DNA from: an uncultured Pelagibacteraceae bacterium
GTDB taxonomy: Bacteria; Pseudomonadota; Alphaproteobacteria; Pelagibacterales; Pelagibacteraceae
DNA length: 54,825 bases
NCBI GenBank assembly: GCA_902624535.1
Contig: CACNYF010000004.1
Span: forward strand, 1-54,825
Direction of reading: 5' to 3'
The notes under the pieces are model-generated. The model saw nothing but the letters and a program-made list of their open reading frames with translations. It did not search any database and had not been told where the DNA came from. The translations under genes and the position numbers were made by a program. Below, piece after piece: positions 18,590 to 26,982 of the stretch (the stretch's first letter is position 1; each line of letters starts with the position of its first letter).

Positions 18590-20362
18590 ATGATAGCTTT
18601 TATAAAAAGAAATTTATTTATAATAATATTATTTCTTCTAACTTTATTACTATCTTTTATTACCTTTTTAACATTTATTGGACGAAGTTTTATTGAGTTA
18701 AATCAACAAAATTTACAATTCGTTCTAATTTTAAACATTGCTTTTTTATTATTATTTTTTGTATTAATTTTTGTTGATATAAAAAATTCAATTAAAAATA
18801 ATATAAATGTAAGAGGATCAGTCGCAAACAGAAAATATATAATTTCTTTTGGTTTATTTACATTAATTCCATCATTACTTATAGCAATATTTTCTTTGTT
18901 TATTTTTTCATTCGCTCTTGAAAAGTACTTTGATAAAAAAATTACTACTGCTGTTAACAACTCATATGAAATTGCAAAAAATTATGTTGATGAAAAAAGG
19001 AATAAAATCCAATCAGAAATTGTTTTAATCGCTTTTGATTTAAATAAATATTATAATGTATACAAGAATGATTTAAATCGATTTAAATCATTTTTAAATA
19101 CTCAAAATTTAATTAGAGATATAGATCAACTTTATCTAATTAATTCTGCTGGAGAATTAATTATTTCAGCAAATAATTCTAAATATATTAAAATAGAAGA
19201 CCAGGCTATTGAAATGGTAAGATCGGATGATAGACCTCTGAAGATTATAAATGCTCCTGAAAACAGATCTGCCGCTGTAATAAGATTACAAAATTTTGAT
19301 GACACATTTTTATATGTTGTTAAAAGCTTGGATAAAAATATATCTAATTATTTGATTGAATCTGAAGAAGCGGTAAATTTTTATTATACTGTAGAAAATC
19401 AAAGTTTAGGTATTAGAATTTCATTTGCTATAATTTATATTTCTTTAGTAACTCTATTATTGTTTTTATCCATAACAATAGCAATACGATTTTCTTCAAG
19501 ATTTTTTATTTCTATCAATAACCTAATATCAGCATCAGAGAGAATTGGAAAAGGAAATCTAAATGTGAAGGTTCCTGAGCTTAAAGCCGATAGAGAAATG
19601 GAATTATTAAACAAAAATTTTAATTCTATGATTGAAAAATTAAAGAATCAGCAAGATAAGTTATTATCTAATGAGAGACATGAAGCGTGGGAAACTGTTG
19701 CAAGAAAGATGGCACATGAAATTAAAAATCCATTAACACCAATCCAATTAACAATTGATAATCTATATTCAAAATATTTGCCAGAATTAAACGATGAAAA
19801 AAAAGAAAAATTTCAAGCAAATTTAAAAACAATCTTAAAACAGATTCAACAAATAGAAAATTTAATTAATGAATTCTCTGATTTTGCTAGAATGCCCAAA
19901 CCCCTCATTAAAAATAATGATTTAATAAAAGTATTAGATGAAAATATTAATCTATTAAAAAAATTAGATAATTCAATTAATTTTAATATTAATAACAAAA
20001 CTGGAAAAAAAGTTATAACTAATTTTGATAATGAACAGTTTAATAGATTATTTTTTAATTTGATAAAAAATTCTATTGAAAGTATTCAAGAGAAAGCTAA
20101 AAAAACCAATAAATCATTGAAAAATATTGATATAGAAATAAATCAAAGAAGAGACTATATAACAATTAACTTATTGGATACAGGTGAAGGTTTTAAAGAT
20201 AAAAAAACCAAGGATATTATTAGACCATATTATACAACTAAAGAAAAAGGTACTGGCTTAGGATTATCAATAGTAGATAAAATAATAAATGACCATAATG
20301 GATCAATTAAATTCTTAAATACAAATAATGGAGCTAAAGTTCAGATAATACTTCCAAAGTAA
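18590..20362 (+). CDS. ntrY: NtrY-type sensor histidine kinase
   Basis: Membrane sensor kinase partner of NtrX, linked in alphaproteobacteria to nitrogen metabolism, redox and envelope control. 590 residues: three membrane helices at about 7-30, 43-64 and 84-110, an extracytoplasmic sensor region to about 275, a fourth helix at 277-300, HAMP to about 350, then the H-box MAHEIKNPLTPI with His376, and a HATPase domain with DTGEGF and GTGLGLSIV. NtrY proteins usually carry a PAS domain between HAMP and the H-box and are over 700 residues; here HAMP runs straight into the kinase. It is followed by ntrX after 3 bases. Confidence 0.9.
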   Translation: MIAFIKRNLFIIILFLLTLLLSFITFLTFIGRSFIELNQQNLQFVLILNIAFLLLFFVLIFVDIKNSIKNNINVRGSVANRKYIISFGLFTLIPSLLIAIFSLFIFSFALEKYFDKKITTAVNNSYEIAKNYVDEKRNKIQSEIVLIAFDLNKYYNVYKNDLNRFKSFLNTQNLIRDIDQLYLINSAGELIISANNSKYIKIEDQAIEMVRSDDRPLKIINAPENRSAAVIRLQNFDDTFLYVVKSLDKNISNYLIESEEAVNFYYTVENQSLGIRISFAIIYISLVTLLLFLSITIAIRFSSRFFISINNLISASERIGKGNLNVKVPELKADREMELLNKNFNSMIEKLKNQQDKLLSNERHEAWETVARKMAHEIKNPLTPIQLTIDNLYSKYLPELNDEKKEKFQANLKTILKQIQQIENLINEFSDFARMPKPLIKNNDLIKVLDENINLLKKLDNSINFNINNKTGKKVITNFDNEQFNRLFFNLIKNSIESIQEKAKKTNKSLKNIDIEINQRRDYITINLLDTGEGFKDKKTKDIIRPYYTTKEKGTGLGLSIVDKIINDHNGSIKFLNTNNGAKVQIILPK

Positions 20363-20365
20363 TTC

Positions 20366-21721
20366 ATGGCAACAGAAATATTAATTATTGATGATAATGC
20401 GGATATTAGAAATATTCTTGATGAGTTAATCCAAGATGCTGGCTATAAAACAAGATTAGCCGCAAATTTCAATCAAGGACTTTCAGAAATAGATAAAAAA
20501 TTACCAGATGTTGCTATCATCGATGTAAAATTAGATAAAGGCGATAATGATGGTATTCAATTACTTGAACATATCAAAACTAAAAATACTGATATTCCAG
20601 TCATTATAATTTCAGGACATGCAAATATTGAAATGGCTATAAATTCTCTAAGATCAGGAGCCTTTGAATTTATTCAAAAACCATTTGATAAAGAAAGATT
20701 ATTAAATTTTGTTAAAAGAGCTGTTGAAAATTTTAATCTTAAAAAAGAAAATAAATCTTTATCTAATAAATTATTCCATTCTTTCGAAATTATTGGTAAA
20801 AGCACAAATATCACCTCCATAAAAGAACAGATACAAAAACTTTCACAATCTGAAAGTAGAGTTTTTATAAGTGGACCAACTGGATCAGGAAAAGAGTTGA
20901 TATCAAGAAAAATTTATAAAAATTCTAAACGCTCGAAAGGACCATTCATAATCATTAATGGTGCTTTATTAGACTCGAAAAAATATGAGTTAGAACTTTT
21001 TGGTGAAGAAAGAAAAGATGGTTCGATCGTCTATGGTGCATTAGAAAAAGCGTCTGGTGGAGTATTATTAATAGACGAAGTGACTGAAATTCCACTAGAA
21101 ACACAGTCAAAAATTTTAAGAGTTGTAATAGATCAAAAGTTTAAGAGAATTAATAGCAATCATGACATAAAAGTCGATGTTAGGATTATTTGTGCTTCTA
21201 GTAAAAATATTAACTATGAGATAAAAAACGGAAATTTTCGTGAAGACTTATTTCATAGATTAAATGTATTTAATATTGAAATAGATCCATTAAACAAGAG
21301 AATAGAAGATATACCATTGCTAGTTAAATATTTTATAGAAAATATTTGCGAAACGTATAATTACAAAAAATTTAAAATTAAAGATGATAATTATCTATTA
21401 AATTATGATTGGCCAGGAAATGTAAGAGAATTACGTAATCTTATTGAAAGAATTGCAATTCTATCGCCTGGCAATGATGAGGAAAAAATTTTAAATATTA
21501 TTAAAGAATCTCTTTCTAAATCAGCAAATGAAACTTTTTCAGTTGCTGATAATTTATCTATACCATTAAGAGAAGCGAGAGAAAATTTCGAAAAAGAATA
21601 TTTAATATCTCAAATAAAAAAATTCGGTGGAAATATATCAAAAACTGCAAAATTTGTTGGTATGGAAAGATCTGCACTTCATAGAAAGCTAAAATTATTA
21701 GGCGTTAAGGATCTTAACTAA
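20366..21721 (+). CDS. ntrX: NtrX-type response regulator
   Basis: 451 residues: a receiver domain with phosphoacceptor Asp53 (AIIDVKL), an AAA+ domain with Walker A GPTGSGKE (170-177) and Walker B GGVLLIDEV (231-239), the Arg-rich REDLFHRLNVF, and a C-terminal Fis-type helix-turn-helix (about 420-447, ending LHRKLKLLGV). The GAFTGA loop that contacts sigma-54 is missing: after LELFG comes EERKDGSIVYGALEKA. The protein therefore probably controls genes without RpoN, which fits SAR11 genomes lacking that sigma factor. The gene shares its last base with the trkA start. Confidence 0.9.
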   Translation: MATEILIIDDNADIRNILDELIQDAGYKTRLAANFNQGLSEIDKKLPDVAIIDVKLDKGDNDGIQLLEHIKTKNTDIPVIIISGHANIEMAINSLRSGAFEFIQKPFDKERLLNFVKRAVENFNLKKENKSLSNKLFHSFEIIGKSTNITSIKEQIQKLSQSESRVFISGPTGSGKELISRKIYKNSKRSKGPFIIINGALLDSKKYELELFGEERKDGSIVYGALEKASGGVLLIDEVTEIPLETQSKILRVVIDQKFKRINSNHDIKVDVRIICASSKNINYEIKNGNFREDLFHRLNVFNIEIDPLNKRIEDIPLLVKYFIENICETYNYKKFKIKDDNYLLNYDWPGNVRELRNLIERIAILSPGNDEEKILNIIKESLSKSANETFSVADNLSIPLREARENFEKEYLISQIKKFGGNISKTAKFVGMERSALHRKLKLLGVKDLN

Positions 21722-23094
21722 TGAATATAATAATTTGTGGTGCTGGCAGAGTAGGTTTTACTATAGCTAAACAACTAACTGAGCAAAATCATTCTATAAC
21801 TGTTATTGATCAATCAAGTGAGGATATTCAAAAAATTAATGAATCTCTTGATGTAAAAGCAATTGTAGGTAAAGCTACTTCCCCTGAAATTTTAGACAGG
21901 GCCAATACGGCAGAAGCCGATATGCTAATAGCTGTTACAAGAAATGACGAAATAAATATGCTTATTTGTCAAATAGCATATTCATTGTTCAAAGTACCAA
22001 AAAAAATTGCACGAATCAGATCTCAAGAATATTTAGATCCAAAATTTTCAAAATTATTTAACAAAGAAAATCTACCAATAGATTATGTTATATCTCCAGA
22101 GATAGAAATTGCTAAATCACTTCAAAGAAAGCTAGAAGCACCTGGAGCTTTAGATAATATACCATTTGCAGAAAATAAAATAAGATTATTAGAAATTCTA
22201 ATTGATGAAAAATGTCCAATTCATGAAACTAAATTAAAAGAATTAACAAATAAATTTCCAAATTTAAATGCATATATATTAGGTGTTATCAGAGAGGAAA
22301 GTTTTAAAATATTAAAGAAAGACGATAAACTTCAACATAATGATAAAGCTTACGTTATTGTAAACTCAAATCAAATGGAAGAGACTCTTAAAGTCTTTGG
22401 ACATAATGAAAAAATTGCAAATAAGATACTTATAATTGGTGGCGGCAATATTGGATTTAATCTTGCCTCAAACATTGAAAACAATTTTGAAGAGGCCAGA
22501 GTAAAAATTATTGAGAAAGATAAAAATAGAGCTGAATATATTGCAAATTATTTAAATGATACAATTGTTATCAATGGAAATGGTTTGGATGAAGATGTAT
22601 TAAATGAAGCTAATTTAGATGAAGTCGAAACTGTATTAGCTTTAACAAATGACGATGAAGATAATCTTATGGTAAGTGTTCTTGTTGAGAAATTCTCAAA
22701 AGATAAAAGAACTATGGCTTTAGTTAATAAACCCAATTATTCACTTTTACAATCATCTTTAAAAATTGATGATTTAATTGATCCTAGAATGAGTACAGTT
22801 TCTAGTATATTGAAACATGTTCATAAAGGTACTATTGAAAATGCTTACACAATCTTAAACGGTGAATACGAAGTTATTGAAGCTGACATTTTAGAATCAT
22901 CAGAATTAGTAAATAAAGAGTTAAAAAACGCAGATTTACCGGATGAAATTCGTGTGGGTGCAATTTTAAGAGATAATAAGTTTATACTTCCTTCATCTAA
23001 ATATATATTTCAGAAAGATGATACAGTTGTATTGTTAGCTAAAAGAGACCAATTACCTTTAGTGGAAAATTTATTTAGAATTAGCTCTATCTAA
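21721..23094 (+). CDS. trkA: Trk potassium uptake regulatory subunit TrkA
   Basis: Cytoplasmic NAD(H)-binding gating subunit of the Trk K+ channel. 457 residues built as a duplicated RCK unit: a first Rossmann motif ICGAGRVGFTIA at residue 4 and a second IIGGGNIGFNLA near 240, each followed by a TrkA_C-like domain. It directly follows ntrX (1-base overlap) and precedes trkH by 3 bases, so potassium uptake appears to lie in the same transcript as the NtrYX system. The ntrX-trkA linkage is widespread in alphaproteobacteria. Confidence 0.95.
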   Translation: MNIIICGAGRVGFTIAKQLTEQNHSITVIDQSSEDIQKINESLDVKAIVGKATSPEILDRANTAEADMLIAVTRNDEINMLICQIAYSLFKVPKKIARIRSQEYLDPKFSKLFNKENLPIDYVISPEIEIAKSLQRKLEAPGALDNIPFAENKIRLLEILIDEKCPIHETKLKELTNKFPNLNAYILGVIREESFKILKKDDKLQHNDKAYVIVNSNQMEETLKVFGHNEKIANKILIIGGGNIGFNLASNIENNFEEARVKIIEKDKNRAEYIANYLNDTIVINGNGLDEDVLNEANLDEVETVLALTNDDEDNLMVSVLVEKFSKDKRTMALVNKPNYSLLQSSLKIDDLIDPRMSTVSSILKHVHKGTIENAYTILNGEYEVIEADILESSELVNKELKNADLPDEIRVGAILRDNKFILPSSKYIFQKDDTVVLLAKRDQLPLVENLFRISSI

Positions 23095-23097
23095 TAA

Positions 23098-24507
23098 ATG
23101 AATATTTTCAGCCTAAAATATTTTGGCATTTTTTTTCTTATTATAAGTTTTTTCTCATTTTTTAATATTATTTATTCTTATTATTTTAATCTTTTAAATA
23201 ATCTTAGTAGTTATATTTTTACATTTTCAATAACTTTAATAATTGGACTTTTTTTTATTTTATTTAAAAAATACAAATATGAGAAAATTAACTTGTTTAA
23301 TAGAATTCTAATTGTTTTAACTGGTTATCTAATCCTACCTGCAACAATATCTTTACCTTATTACTTAAATATAGATAGCTTAGGTTTAATTAATTGTTAT
23401 TTTGAGGCTATTTCTGGTTTTACTTCTACAGGATTTACGATTTTTAATGATTTAAAACAATTAGATCAAACATTAATTTTGTGGAGATCTGGTTCACAAT
23501 GGATAGGAGGTTTATATTTTTTATTTTCAATACTATTACTTATTGATGTATTTGATGAAAATTTAAAAAGATCTTTGACAAATTATATTTCTTTAAATTC
23601 TTCAGAAATATTTAAACAAGTATTTAAAATAATAGTTATCTATTTATCTATGACAATCTTAATATTTTTAATGTTGAAATTAGTAAATATAAGATCTTAT
23701 GATGCTTACAACTATTCTCTTACAATAATATCGTCTGGTGGATTTTTACCTAATAATAATTTTGACAATACTTTTACTACAGACATAAGTAAAATTATTC
23801 TATCTATATCGATGTTATTTTCTTTTTTTAGTCTTTTTTTTATTTTTAATCTTATTTTTTTTAAGAAAAAAAATATTAATTATTTAAGTGAAGATATTAA
23901 TATTTTAATTTACCTTTTAATCGTAATTGCATTATCATTTATTTTTTTTAATTATGATAATAATTTTTTAAATGTATTAGTTTCTATTTCAAGTAGTGTT
24001 TCAAACATAGGAATTTCATTTGAAAAGGTTCCTAAAAATCTTGTTTTTGTTTTTTTATTATTAGTAATATTAGGTGGTTCTTTTTTTTCAACAAGTTCTG
24101 GTTTAAGAGTTATTAAAGTTTTAACCTTAATAAAATTTTCTTTAAATAATCTTTTGTCTCATTCTAAACCAAATCAAATTTACTCAAATAAATTGTCTTT
24201 AAATAAAATTGGTGCAAATATTACAGATATTAACAAATATTTTTTTACTATAATTATTTTTATAATTTCTTTATTTTTAATATCAATTTTATTAACTGTG
24301 TCTAATTTAGATTTTGAAACATCTTTCAAATTGGGTATTTTGACAATTATGAATACTGTTAACTCTGAAATGTATGGTTTAGGAAATTTAGATTTTTATA
24401 ATTTTAATATATTTGGCAAAATCTCATTAATTATATTTATGATTATTGGGAGAATTGAACTTTTATCTGTTATTATTTTAATAAAAAAATTTCTTTTCAA
24501 AAATTAA
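23098..24507 (+). CDS. trkH: Trk potassium uptake channel subunit TrkH
   Basis: Membrane subunit of the Trk K+ uptake system, 469 residues with about ten hydrophobic helices. The pore-loop-type segments are visible: FEAISGFTSTGFTI (first loop), GGSFFSTSSGLRVIK (later loop) and GSQWIGGLYFL. It is extremely Phe/Ile/Leu/Asn-rich because of the base composition. It is the last gene of the ntrY-ntrX-trkA-trkH run; a tRNA gene follows after 25 bases and I see no clear terminator between them. Confidence 0.93.
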   Translation: MNIFSLKYFGIFFLIISFFSFFNIIYSYYFNLLNNLSSYIFTFSITLIIGLFFILFKKYKYEKINLFNRILIVLTGYLILPATISLPYYLNIDSLGLINCYFEAISGFTSTGFTIFNDLKQLDQTLILWRSGSQWIGGLYFLFSILLLIDVFDENLKRSLTNYISLNSSEIFKQVFKIIVIYLSMTILIFLMLKLVNIRSYDAYNYSLTIISSGGFLPNNNFDNTFTTDISKIILSISMLFSFFSLFFIFNLIFFKKKNINYLSEDINILIYLLIVIALSFIFFNYDNNFLNVLVSISSSVSNIGISFEKVPKNLVFVFLLLVILGGSFFSTSSGLRVIKVLTLIKFSLNNLLSHSKPNQIYSNKLSLNKIGANITDINKYFFTIIIFIISLFLISILLTVSNLDFETSFKLGILTIMNTVNSEMYGLGNLDFYNFNIFGKISLIIFMIIGRIELLSVIILIKKFLFKN

Positions 24508-24532
24508 ATTAGTATTATAAATTAATTTATAT

Positions 24533-24609
24533 GCGCTCTTAGCTCAGCTGGATAGAGCAACGGTTTTCTAAACCGTAGGTCGAAGGTTCGAATCCTTCAG
24601 AGCGCGCCA
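24533..24609 (+). tRNA. tRNA-Arg (anticodon UCU)
   Basis: A 77-base cloverleaf with CCA encoded. The acceptor arms GCGCTCT and AGAGCGC pair fully, the D arm is AGCTCAGCTGGATAGAGC, the anticodon stem ACGGT/ACCGT encloses the loop TTTCTAA with anticodon TCT, and the T arm is AAGGTTCGAATCCTT. It reads AGA, the main arginine codon in this AT-rich sequence, so it should be one of the busiest arginine tRNAs here. Confidence 0.97.
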
Positions 24610-24638
24610 TATAAACAGTATTCGAATAAAACTATCTA

Positions 24639-24667
24639 TTGATCTAAATAAAATAACATGATTAGAT
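24639..24667 (+). promoter_or_regulatory. Possible sigma-70 promoter for the aap transporter
   Basis: TTGATC (24639-24644), a 17-base spacer and TTAGAT (24662-24667) lie 35 bases upstream of the aapJ start, between the tRNA and the gene. The match to consensus is moderate and AT-rich DNA yields many such matches, so this is tentative. A strong ribosome binding site, GAGGAG, is at 24693-24698, three bases before the ATG. Confidence 0.3.
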
Positions 24668-24701
24668 AATGAGATAACTTTAATTTAAATATGAGGAGAA
24701 A

Positions 24702-25760
24702 ATGTTTAAAAATATAAAAAAAATACTTTCATTATTAGCTGTAGCATCGCTTGTATTTGTCTATTCTTGTGATCAAATGGCTGGAAAGAAAAATCAAAAA
24801 AAGGGAGCATCTAAAACTGTAGATGCTACAAAAAAATCAGGATTTGTTAAATGTGGTGTATCTCAAGGATTGCCAGGATTTTCAAATGCTGATGCGTCAG
24901 GTAATTGGACAGGTGTTGATGTAGATATATGTCGTGCAGTTGCTGCTGCCGTGTTAGGTGACGCAGACAAAGTAAAATATACACCTTTAAGTGCTAAAGA
25001 GAGATTTACTGCACTTACATCTGGTGAGATAGATGTGTTATCAAGAAACACTACTTGGACTCTATCAAGAGATGCTGACATAGGTTTAACTTTTGTTGGC
25101 GTAAATTTTTATGACGGTCAAGGTTTTATGGTCAGAAAAAACTCAGGTATAAATTCAGTAGATGATTTTCAAAATGGTATATCTGCTTGTACAAATATAG
25201 GTACAACAACAGAGTTAAATATGAGAGATTTTTTCAATTCTAGAAATATTTCTTATGAGCCTGTAGCATTTGAAAAAGCAGATGAAGTTGTTGCTGCTTA
25301 TGATGCAGGTAGATGTGATACTTATACTACTGATAAATCTGGTCTAGCAGCTCAAAGAACTAAAATGTCAAATCCTGATGAACATATGGTTTTACCAGAG
25401 ACAATATCTAAAGAACCTTTAGGTCCTGTTGTTAGACAAGGTGATTCAGTTTGGGAAGACATAGTAAGATGGTCTTTGAACGTAATGATTGAAGCAGAGG
25501 AATATGGTATAGACTCTCAAAATGCTGATATGATGAAATCATCTGATAATCCAGCAATTAAAAGATTGGTTGGAGCTGAAGGTGAATTAGGAGCAGCATT
25601 TGGATTAGATAACGAATGGAGTTTAAGAATTATTAAACAGGTTGGTAACTATGGAGAAAGTTATAAAAGAAATATAGCTGACACAGGAATTTTACCTGAC
25701 AGAGGTCCAAATGAGTTATGGACTAAAGGCGGAATACTTTATGTTCCACCTGCAAGATAA
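24702..25760 (+). CDS. aapJ: General L-amino-acid ABC transporter, substrate-binding protein (AapJ/BztA type)
   Basis: Captures polar or general L-amino acids for the AapQMP importer. 352 residues. The N-terminus is a signal peptide ending VFVYSC at Cys23, which looks like a lipobox although Tyr at -2 is atypical, so it may be a lipoprotein rather than a free periplasmic protein. The mature part begins FVKCGVSQGLPGFSNADASGNW and contains GVDVDICRAVAAAVLGD, SGEIDVLSRNTTWT and CTNIGTTTELN, matching AapJ. A strong Shine-Dalgarno and a 3' hairpin suggest high expression. Codon use is more G+C-rich than its neighbours, as for highly expressed genes. Confidence 0.92.
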   Translation: MFKNIKKILSLLAVASLVFVYSCDQMAGKKNQKKGASKTVDATKKSGFVKCGVSQGLPGFSNADASGNWTGVDVDICRAVAAAVLGDADKVKYTPLSAKERFTALTSGEIDVLSRNTTWTLSRDADIGLTFVGVNFYDGQGFMVRKNSGINSVDDFQNGISACTNIGTTTELNMRDFFNSRNISYEPVAFEKADEVVAAYDAGRCDTYTTDKSGLAAQRTKMSNPDEHMVLPETISKEPLGPVVRQGDSVWEDIVRWSLNVMIEAEEYGIDSQNADMMKSSDNPAIKRLVGAEGELGAAFGLDNEWSLRIIKQVGNYGESYKRNIADTGILPDRGPNELWTKGGILYVPPAR

Positions 25761-25780
25761 TTGCTAACTTTTACAACTTT

Positions 25781-25814
25781 AAAAAGGGCTAGATTTATCT
25801 AGCCCTTTTTTTTT
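25781..25814 (+). terminator. Hairpin with U-run between aapJ and aapQ
   Basis: A perfect 13-bp stem (AAAAAGGGCTAGA at 25781-25793 with TCTAGCCCTTTTT at 25798-25810), TTTA loop, then a T run to 25814. It has the form of an intrinsic terminator and begins 21 bases after the aapJ stop. Since aapQ starts only 23 bases later with no separate promoter visible, it probably lets a fraction of transcripts through and stabilises the aapJ message. This gives more binding protein than permease, a known pattern in ABC operons. Confidence 0.88.
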
Positions 25815-25836
25815 ATATTTAATATATTGACATTGC

Positions 25837-26982
25837 ATGAAATTGAAAAAAATATTGCCCCAAGTAATTACACTCTTGGTTGTTATTTTAATATTTAGTT
25901 TTTTCTCCCTTAATGCTCAGATTAATATGGCAACAAGGGGTATTGATTTTGGTTATGGATTCTTAACACAAGAGTCTTCATTTGATGTCCAATTTTCTTT
26001 GATTGAATATAGTGGTTCTGACAGTTATGCCAGAGCATATTTGGTTGGGCTTCTAAACACACTTTTGGTGTCAATATTAGGTATTATTTTTTGCACTATA
26101 CTTGGTGTTATTGTGGGAATTGCAAGATTATCTCCTAACTATTTAATTAGAACAACAGCCGCTTGGTACGTTGAGTTTTTTAGAAATATACCTTTACTTT
26201 TGCAAATTTTTTTTTGGTATTATGCGGCTTTAAGAGCTCTACCATTACCCCAAGAAGCTGATCCAATGTTGGGCTCTTTTTACCTTACAATTAAGGGTTT
26301 CTATACACCTTCTTTAGTTTGGATAAATTTAGATATTTTTATTTATTCTGTAATTGCTGCAATAGTAGCAATAGTTTTTGTTAGATTGTACGCAAAAAAA
26401 CTTAGAGAAAATCAAGGAAAACATATACCAGTTTTAAATATTTCAATTACAATTTTATTTATACTTCCACTTTTGACGTTTTTTATTGGCGGTGTAAATG
26501 TTACTTACGAGTTACCTGTTTTAAAACAATTAGCGAAAACTTCATTTATATTTGAAGGAGGACTAAGTATTCCACCTGAATTACTATCTTTAGTAATTGC
26601 ACTGTCGCTTTATACAGCAACTTTTATAGCAGAATGTGTAAGGGCTGGTATCGAAGGCATTAGCAAAGGTCAAAGAGAGGCTGCTGCCTCAATAGGATTA
26701 AATAGAAAACAAATTTTAAATTTAATTATAATGCCTCAAGCTTTAAGAATAATTATACCTCCAGCAACAAATCAATATTTAAATTTAACTAAAAATTCTT
26801 CTTTGGCTGCTGCTATCGCTTATCCTGATTTAGTCTTAGTATTTGCAGGAACAGCATTAATGCAAACGGGTAAGGCAATTGAAATTGTATCAATTACAAT
26901 GCTTACATATTTAACACTTAGTCTTCTAATTTCATTATTAATGAATTGGTACAACGCAAGAATAGCAATAGTAGAAAAATAA
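25837..26982 (+). CDS. aapQ: General L-amino-acid ABC transporter, permease AapQ
   Basis: First of two inner-membrane permeases of the Aap/Bzt importer. 381 residues with multiple hydrophobic helices and a large inserted periplasmic segment typical of AapQ/BztB. The ATPase-contact (EAA) motif is ISKGQREAAASIGLNRKQI, followed by IIMPQALRIIIPP. The N-terminal region contains NMATRGIDFGYGFL, typical of this subfamily. It lies behind the terminator-like hairpin and overlaps aapM by one base. Confidence 0.93.
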   Translation: MKLKKILPQVITLLVVILIFSFFSLNAQINMATRGIDFGYGFLTQESSFDVQFSLIEYSGSDSYARAYLVGLLNTLLVSILGIIFCTILGVIVGIARLSPNYLIRTTAAWYVEFFRNIPLLLQIFFWYYAALRALPLPQEADPMLGSFYLTIKGFYTPSLVWINLDIFIYSVIAAIVAIVFVRLYAKKLRENQGKHIPVLNISITILFILPLLTFFIGGVNVTYELPVLKQLAKTSFIFEGGLSIPPELLSLVIALSLYTATFIAECVRAGIEGISKGQREAAASIGLNRKQILNLIIMPQALRIIIPPATNQYLNLTKNSSLAAAIAYPDLVLVFAGTALMQTGKAIEIVSITMLTYLTLSLLISLLMNWYNARIAIVEK

